64,000 nucleotides of DNA, taken from Bacillus andreraoultii (GTDB lineage Bacteria > Bacillota > Bacilli > Bacillales > Caldibacillaceae). The stretch lies in NCBI RefSeq assembly GCF_001244735.1, contig NZ_LN868937.1, forward strand, positions 1,650,797 to 1,714,796, read 5' to 3'. Below the pieces are notes generated by a model. It ran no database searches, was not told the origin of the DNA, and saw nothing but the letters and a program-made list of their open reading frames with translations. Below are positions 58,965 through 64,000 of the stretch, in pieces (position 1 is the stretch's first letter; each line of letters starts with the position of its first letter). The translations under genes and the position numbers were made by a program.

Positions 58965-59993
58965 ATGGTCATTCATTACAAATGCCCTAATTGTGGCGAT
59001 GATATGGTTTTTGACAGTGAAACGGGAAAACTAACTTGTCATTCATGTGGACGACAAGATGCAATAGAAAATTTTTCTGAGGAATTTATTACAACGACTT
59101 TTTCAGAAGATGAGACGAAAGAATATCATTGTGAAAATTGTGGTGCGATTTTAATTACGGATGCGGACACGGTTGCGACTATATGTAGCTTTTGCGGAGC
59201 AGGTGTTGTTATTAGTGATCGTGTTTCGGGTACACTTGCACCGTCATTAGTTATTCCTTTTTCAATCAGTAAGGACGAAGCAGTTGCCGCTTTTAAAAAA
59301 TGGTGTAAACATGGTTTAGTGACTCCAAGTGACTTCATGACTGCTGATCGTATAAAAAAGATCACAGGGATGTATGTTCCTTTTTGGATGTTTGATTTGA
59401 ATAGTCGAGTTCAAGTTTCGGGTAATGCAACCCGAGTACGGACGTATACGAGCGGGGAGTATATTTATACAGAAACAAAACATTACCGTGTGTTTCGCGA
59501 TATTAATTTAGATTATTTAAAAATACCTGTTGATGCGTCTGAAAAAATGGAAGATGGCTTAATGGATAAGCTTGAACCATATCGATATGATCAATTAAAA
59601 GAGTTTAAAACACCGTATTTAGCAGGCTATATCGCGGAGAAATATAATTATGATGATAATGACCTACTTCCAAGGGCAAAATCAAAAATACAAAATTTCA
59701 TAGATTCATATGTTCAAACAACAGTAAGTGGTTATTCTACTTTTATTCCTGACCAAAAACATATTAATAGTAAGAAAGTGAAAAGTTACTATGTACTCCT
59801 TCCCATATGGATGGTCACGTATAATTATCGGCAAAAGGATTATATTTTTGCTATGAATGGACAGACTGGAAAAGTTGTTGGGAAGCCTCCAATTAGTCGT
59901 GGGAAAATTGCCGGTTGGTTTGCCGGAATTACTGCTGGAACATTAGTTATTTTGAGACTTGTCACCTTTATGATGGGGGGCGGTCTATTATGA
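58965..59993 (+). CDS. ydjG: YdjG-like zinc-ribbon membrane protein
   Basis: 342 residues. Two zinc ribbons open the protein: YKCPNCGDDMVFD...LTCHSCGRQD and YHCENCGAILITD...CSFCGAGVV. A domain of about 180 residues follows, and one membrane helix ends it (GWFAGITAGTLVILRLVTFM). In B. subtilis YdjG and YdjH recruit PspA to the membrane. AGGAGG precedes ATG 58965; an in-frame upstream start would cross the intergenic region. The stop overlaps the start of ydjH. Confidence 0.88.
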   Translation: MVIHYKCPNCGDDMVFDSETGKLTCHSCGRQDAIENFSEEFITTTFSEDETKEYHCENCGAILITDADTVATICSFCGAGVVISDRVSGTLAPSLVIPFSISKDEAVAAFKKWCKHGLVTPSDFMTADRIKKITGMYVPFWMFDLNSRVQVSGNATRVRTYTSGEYIYTETKHYRVFRDINLDYLKIPVDASEKMEDGLMDKLEPYRYDQLKEFKTPYLAGYIAEKYNYDDNDLLPRAKSKIQNFIDSYVQTTVSGYSTFIPDQKHINSKKVKSYYVLLPIWMVTYNYRQKDYIFAMNGQTGKVVGKPPISRGKIAGWFAGITAGTLVILRLVTFMMGGGLL

Positions 59994-60745
59994 TGAAAAA
60001 AATATCATGGTTTATAGGAATTATTTTATTTTTAATGATTCTTGGTAAGACACCTGAAGTTTTTGCTTTAAGTCAAAAGGTATTTGACGGTGCAAACATT
60101 TTATCGGAAAATGAAGCTAAAGAGCTGGAATCACTTGCGAATGAAATTGGGTCAAAATGGGATACGGATATATTAATTGTTACTGTTGATGATCCGAGTA
60201 TCGACGTAAAGCAATATACAGAAGATTTTTATGACGAAAAGATAGAAGAACAAGGCTTGAATAAGTGGAATGTAGCAATGATTACATTAGACATGTATAA
60301 TCGCGAAGTTTATTTGGCAGGTTTTTATAAAGGAAAATTATATTTAAACGATAGCCGCTTAAACAAGATTCGCGATGAAATTACACCAGCCTTAAGTGGA
60401 GGGAATTATGGCCTCGCTTTCCAACAGTTTATTGAATCGGTGGATCATTATATGGATGGAGAACCTGCGAATATTTTCTTGCGATGGTGGTTCCAATTAA
60501 TTATCGCAAGTATTTTGGGTGGAATCGTTGTTTTTTCATTTGTATATACGAGTGGCGGCCGAATTACGGTAAATAATCGAACTTATCTAGATGAAAAGAC
60601 ATCGCGAGTAATTGACAGTAGAGATGACTATATCCGTACGACAGTTACAAAAGTAAAGAAACCGTCGTCGAACTCTAGTGGTGGAGGTGGCGGTGGAATT
60701 ACTGGTGGTGGGCATTCACATAGTGGGAGCCGCGGAAGTTTTTAA
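59990..60745 (+). CDS. ydjH: YdjH-like TPM-domain membrane protein
   Basis: 251 residues. A signal-type helix (WFIGIILFLMILGK) is followed by the TPM domain (about 27-150): VFDGANILSENEAKELESLA and TDILIVTVDDPSID. A second helix (WFQLIIASILGGIVVFSFVY) and a Gly/Ser-rich tail with repeated G6 and HSHS end it. TPM proteins act in membrane or photosystem quality control. ATG 59990 overlaps the end of ydjG (ATGA), so translation is coupled. Confidence 0.87.
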   Translation: MMKKISWFIGIILFLMILGKTPEVFALSQKVFDGANILSENEAKELESLANEIGSKWDTDILIVTVDDPSIDVKQYTEDFYDEKIEEQGLNKWNVAMITLDMYNREVYLAGFYKGKLYLNDSRLNKIRDEITPALSGGNYGLAFQQFIESVDHYMDGEPANIFLRWWFQLIIASILGGIVVFSFVYTSGGRITVNNRTYLDEKTSRVIDSRDDYIRTTVTKVKKPSSNSSGGGGGGITGGGHSHSGSRGSF

Positions 60746-60793
60746 TGGAATTAGGTATGAATGTTTTTTTTCACAGGGAAAGGATTTGATGAA

Positions 60794-61792
60794 ATGGCTT
60801 TTTTTAAAAATCAGTTTGCGAATGTTGTTGAGTGGGAAGAGTTTCGCGATGATATGATTTTTTGGAAATGGACGAATCGTGAAATTAAAAAGGGAAGTAA
60901 GTTAATTATTCGTCCCGGTCAAGATGCGGTTTTTTTATACAATGGTAAAGTAGAAGGGATATTCACAGACGAGGGGGACTATAATATTGAGTCAGAAATC
61001 ATTCCATTCCTTTCCACGTTAAAAGGGTTTAAATTCGGTTTTAATAGCGGTATGCGTGTGGAAGTCCTCTTTGTAAACACGAAAGAATTTACTGTAAAAT
61101 GGGGAACGAAAAATGCAATTAATATCCCAACACCAGGTATGCCAGGGGGAATGCCTATTCGTGCTAATGGTACTTTCCAATTTAAAGTAAATGATTATAT
61201 CGCCTTAATTGATAAAATTGCGGGAGTTAAAAATAGTTATTTAGTGGAAGATGTGAAAATTCGCATTACCGCAGTACTCGATCAACTACTGATGAAATGG
61301 ATTTCTAAAGAAGGAAAAGATATGTTTAATTTGCAAGCGAATGCCCATGAGATTGCAAGTGGGATTAAAGAAGATTTGGATATGCAAATAGTAGATGATG
61401 GGCTAACAATTACACGTTTTCATATTATGAGTTTTAACTATCCGAAAGAAATTCAAGATATGATAACGAAAAATGCCTCTTTCGGCATGGTCGGTGATAT
61501 GAAAAAATATCAACAAGTGTCCATGATTGATGGGATGAGTTCCGGAAAAATGTCTGGTGGCGGCGTGGCTTCTGATATGGCAGGGATGATGATGGGTATG
61601 AACATGGCCAAAGAGATGATGGAAGATATGGAAGAGGATGAAGGGAAAAAGGAAAAAGAGAAAGAAAGCACTCAACTTCAACCAGGAGTAACGGAAGGCA
61701 GTGAGTCGAAAAAGGTGAATTTCTGCCCAAATTGTGGAGAGAAGAATCCTGGAACGAAATTTTGTCCGAACTGTGGTTATAAGCTGGCCTAG
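60794..61792 (+). CDS. ydjI: YdjI-like SPFH-type protein with C-terminal zinc ribbon
   Basis: 333 residues. The main domain (about 1-270) is of the virion-core/SPFH-like YdjI type, with AFFKNQFANVVEWEE, GSKLIIRPGQDAVFLYNGK and NTKEFTVKWGTK. A Met/Gly-rich segment (SDMAGMMMGMNMAKEMMEDM) and a zinc ribbon (FCPNCGEKNPGTKFCPNCGY) follow. It closes the pspA-ydjG-ydjH-ydjI operon. AAAGGA precedes ATG 60794; a longer frame upstream lacks a site. Confidence 0.88.
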   Translation: MAFFKNQFANVVEWEEFRDDMIFWKWTNREIKKGSKLIIRPGQDAVFLYNGKVEGIFTDEGDYNIESEIIPFLSTLKGFKFGFNSGMRVEVLFVNTKEFTVKWGTKNAINIPTPGMPGGMPIRANGTFQFKVNDYIALIDKIAGVKNSYLVEDVKIRITAVLDQLLMKWISKEGKDMFNLQANAHEIASGIKEDLDMQIVDDGLTITRFHIMSFNYPKEIQDMITKNASFGMVGDMKKYQQVSMIDGMSSGKMSGGGVASDMAGMMMGMNMAKEMMEDMEEDEGKKEKEKESTQLQPGVTEGSESKKVNFCPNCGEKNPGTKFCPNCGYKLA

Positions 61793-61801
61793 TAATAGAT
61801 T

Positions 61802-61848
61802 GTGCCACTTTATATAAGTAAATTTGTATAAAGTGGCAGTTTTATTAT
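61802..61848 (+). terminator. Terminator of the pspA operon
   Basis: TGCCACTTTATA / TATAAAGTGGCA stem with a following TTTT. Confidence 0.88.
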
Positions 61849-62154
61849 CTAATGAATTGAAACATAGGACAAACATTAGTTAGAAATGACTACAACTCGA
61901 ACGCTCCTAATAGAATCATATAAAAGATTGACAGGGAAGCAATCTAACAGTTTGGTAGTCTCTCCATTTGTACACGTAATTTTGATAATCTATCACTCTT
62001 GAAATATATCATCATTTACGCAAGGAGACACTCAAATGTAGTCGTGAGTTCATTGATGACAAAACCTTGTTTGTCAATTAAACAATGGCTTAATATGTCA
62101 ACAACTCATGGCTAGAAGTAACGAGAGTTCTCGACATATCTAAAACACTTATTT
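61849..62154. other. Gene-free stretch with repeat C
   Basis: About 300 bp without a supported gene. A 42-bp block at 62104-62145 recurs from 46569-46610. The nearby GTCAACAACTCATGG also has a counterpart (GTCAACAGCTCATGAG near 46441), so the shared tract may be longer and rearranged. Confidence 0.45.
62104..62145 (+). repeat. Repeat family C, copy 2
   Basis: CTCATGGCTAGAAGT...GTTCTCGACATATCTAAA; compare 46569-46610. Confidence 0.7.
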
Positions 62155-62250
62155 TTATTTAAAATACCATTTCCACAGTGATAGACCGGTAATGGATAAA
62201 AATAGGATTGTGCCATATAACCAAATAGATAGCATTGGGTTAACAAACAT
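62155..62250 (-). CDS. Tiny membrane protein, possible symporter accessory peptide
   Basis: 31 residues from ATG 62250, which has AAGGAG at ten bases: one hydrophobic helix (LSIWLYGTILFLSITGLSLW) and a basic end KWYFK. It lies 24 bp after the stop of the sodium:solute symporter gene, in the same direction, so both should be on one transcript. Short single-helix peptides next to SSS symporters are known as small accessory proteins in some families; that link is inferred from position and shape. Confidence 0.6.
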   Translation of the reverse strand: MFVNPMLSIWLYGTILFLSITGLSLWKWYFK

Positions 62251-62274
62251 TTTTTTCACACTCCTTATTTAATT

Positions 62275-63780
62275 TCACGAAGAACTTGATGTTCTCCCAT
62301 GCTCTAAGTCAGGTGTAGGTATTTTTATTATTTTTGCGAATAAGAACATAACTCCGATTCCAATTAATGTTGCCCATGCACCTGCAGCCATTGTACTTTT
62401 TTCAATCCCACCAAAATAGAGAATAAAATAAGAAACTAAGCCTATAATCATTGAAAGTTCAGCTGCACGACCGGATGCTTGATCTTTACCAAAAACTGCA
62501 TATAGTACCGGTCCAACCGTGCCCGCTGCAACACCGGAAATACCTATCCATATAATGTCTCCCATCGACTTCGGTGGATTTAATACAATCCAATATGCAA
62601 GAATTCCGGTGAGAAGAACAGAATATCTACTAATGTGTAAAGCAATTCTTTCTGCTTTGTCCTCATTTATTTTTAGAAAACCTTGTTTTACGATTACTTT
62701 TAGAAAAATATCATTTGCGAAAACGGTGGAAATCGAGACAAATAATCCGTCTGTTGTGGATAGAGCCGCAGCTAAAATGACAATAACCATAAAAGCTGCC
62801 ATGAATGCTGGAAATACTTGAACGATGTATTCCATTAAAGCCATATCGCTAACGGCGATACCGTCACCCAAATAGGCTCGGCTATATAGACCACCGAATA
62901 GAACGATGACACAGAAAACCATTGTGGTGACATAGACAACAATCATTTTACCTATATCTTTTTCGTTTTTTAATCCGAGAACTTTATTGAAAAGTTGAGG
63001 TGCCGATACTGCAAAAGCCATCTGGATTAAAAATGCACCTATGACAGCAGACAGAGAATCAAAATAGGTTGATTCTGAGTTGAAAATTGTTACATAACTT
63101 TGGTTTTGGCTGGCGAGTTTGGCTGTTATTTCCTGGAATGTTGCCGTTACACTCCCCTCCCAAAATAGAACGATTCCTGAAATAAAGATAATTAGACCAG
63201 CAATGGCCATTAGGAAAACTTGGACGGCATCCGTATAAACATCAGCTAGTGTCCCTCCAATAAACACATAAAGAATGACAATGGCAGCAATAAAAATTAA
63301 AGCTACTTTATAAGAAATGCCAAGGGTGTATTCAAAAACTCGGGCTCCAGCAACAAATTGTCCTGCAATATAAAAAATATTAAATAACAAGATGAGGCCA
63401 GTGCCTATACGTAATATATTACTATTATAAAAGTCACCTAACCAATCGGAGAGGGATAAAGACTTTTGTTTGGAATTGATTTTTCGCACGTGCTTTGCGA
63501 CAAGAACTGCGCCAAGTGGACCACCGCCTAAAATTCCTAATAATAACCAAAGATTTGCATATCCCCATTGATAAGACCAACCCGGGTAGCCTAAGAAAAC
63601 AGCGGCACTTAAATAAGTTGCTGCAAAAGACAAGCCTAACAGAACCGGTCCTAATTTGCCGCCACCAATCGTAAAATCGCTTATACTTTTTGTCCCTCTG
63701 CTGCTATACAGGCCGAGGCCTATCATGAGGATAACAAATAAACCAACACCGCTCCAAACATATCGTTCTAGCTCATTCAT
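62275..63780 (-). CDS. Sodium:solute symporter (SSS family)
   Basis: 501 residues with about 13 membrane helices. SSS features include FTIGGGKLGPVLLGLSFAAT and YLSAAVFLGYPGWSYQWG near the start, FIGGTLADVYTDAVQVFLM in the middle and ILAAALSTTDGLFVSIST with the Ser/Thr sodium site. AAGGAGG precedes ATG 63780. The general look is of the pantothenate/short-chain acid branch, but the substrate is unknown. It starts 18 bp after a flavin monooxygenase gene, so it may import a compound that enzyme breaks down. Confidence 0.9.
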   Translation of the reverse strand: MNELERYVWSGVGLFVILMIGLGLYSSRGTKSISDFTIGGGKLGPVLLGLSFAATYLSAAVFLGYPGWSYQWGYANLWLLLGILGGGPLGAVLVAKHVRKINSKQKSLSLSDWLGDFYNSNILRIGTGLILLFNIFYIAGQFVAGARVFEYTLGISYKVALIFIAAIVILYVFIGGTLADVYTDAVQVFLMAIAGLIIFISGIVLFWEGSVTATFQEITAKLASQNQSYVTIFNSESTYFDSLSAVIGAFLIQMAFAVSAPQLFNKVLGLKNEKDIGKMIVVYVTTMVFCVIVLFGGLYSRAYLGDGIAVSDMALMEYIVQVFPAFMAAFMVIVILAAALSTTDGLFVSISTVFANDIFLKVIVKQGFLKINEDKAERIALHISRYSVLLTGILAYWIVLNPPKSMGDIIWIGISGVAAGTVGPVLYAVFGKDQASGRAAELSMIIGLVSYFILYFGGIEKSTMAAGAWATLIGIGVMFLFAKIIKIPTPDLEHGRTSSSS

Positions 63781-63798
63781 TTTGCTTCCTCCTTTTCA

Positions 63799-64000
63799 TT
63801 ATTTATTTGTTTGTAATATTGAGAATTGCTTACCAGGATGATTAATAGGTAAATGAACTCTACCTTTTCCAAACAGATTTTCCCTTAACGTTGCCCCTTC
63901 ATATTCCGTTCGATAAATCCCTCGTTTTTGTAATTCCGGAACGACATGATTAACGAATTCATAGAAAGTGCCCGGTGAGTACACTTGTGCAATATTAAAC
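63799..64000 (-). CDS. FMN-dependent monooxygenase (NtaA/SnaA/DszA type), N-terminus beyond window
   Basis: Only the last 67 codons are present. The sequence VYSPGTFYEFVNHVVPELQK and then RGIYRTEYEGATLRENLFG is the C-terminal signature of the luciferase-like NtaA/SnaA/DszA family, which uses FMNH2 to oxidise nitrilotriacetate, sulfur compounds and similar molecules. The start lies beyond base 64000. The symporter gene follows by 18 bp, suggesting an uptake-and-degradation operon. The substrate is unknown. Confidence 0.85.
   Translation of the reverse strand, partial: FNIAQVYSPGTFYEFVNHVVPELQKRGIYRTEYEGATLRENLFGKGRVHLPINHPGKQFSILQTNK

Noticed and set aside
61403-61876. 157-codon reverse ORF inside ydjI
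   Set aside because: His- and Phe-rich antisense shadow of a real gene; no start signal.

Overview
The window looks like the chromosome of a low-GC, motile, endospore-forming Bacillaceae. The evidence is the Bacillus-type gene content (YteA, YjcZ, YppG, YndM, YlbC, MotAB, YkuD, a BmrCD-like ABC pair, the yrrT/mccA/mccB methionine-to-cysteine genes), G-rich ribosome binding sites, frequent TTG/GTG starts and an S-box riboswitch. Species cannot be decided from the sequence alone. No rRNA, tRNA or CRISPR array was seen.

Layout. 0-4.4 kb: an MFS pump running off the left edge, a DUF59 protein, nnr, a two-gene fluoride channel (crcB pair) and small proteins. 4.4-8.5 kb: an accessory island framed by two identical 110-bp copies of a dispersed repeat, holding three small secreted or membrane genes, all frame-damaged (one a DUF2599 secreted protein), and an IS1182-type element. 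8.7-17.4 kb: catE, a cupredoxin, mscL, a nicotinamidase-like hydrolase, then the divergent yrrT / luxS-mccA-mccB cluster that turns S-adenosylhomocysteine sulfur into cysteine, an MFS pump and msrA. 17.6-23.3 kb: yndM, an IS110-type element with a structured non-coding leader (candidate bridge RNA), yteA, and metY behind an S-box. 23.9-31.4 kb: plsC whose last codons were rewritten by an IS1595-type element with an exact 8-bp target duplication and a GNAT cargo gene; yhfP; and a bmrB-like attenuator leader in front of bmrC-bmrD.

31.7-49.9 kb: mostly housekeeping and stress genes: PAP2 phosphatase, Nudix hydrolase, a His-rich HesB/IscA-like protein, RNase H, motAB, exoA, mug, ylbC, two YjcZ genes, rlmN, two flavoproteins, the L,D-transpeptidase ykuD and a gamma carbonic anhydrase. 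50.2-53.4 kb: a compact speA-speE-speB polyamine operon. 53.6-64 kb: yitT, a gene-poor stretch with a cre-like site and a stop-interrupted cupin gene, proC, the pspA-ydjG-ydjH-ydjI envelope-stress operon, and a sodium:solute symporter with a tiny membrane partner downstream of a flavin monooxygenase that runs off the right edge.

Two dispersed intergenic repeat families recur through the window. Family A is about 110-170 bp, 11 copies, starting with a GGAAAGTA...TACTTTCC hairpin. Family B is about 90-115 bp, 6 copies, with GGGGCTGTCC-type inverted ends and a terminator-like internal hairpin. Together with three insertion sequences they are the main non-genic structure here. Function assignments come from recognised motifs and remembered family members; no database search was run.
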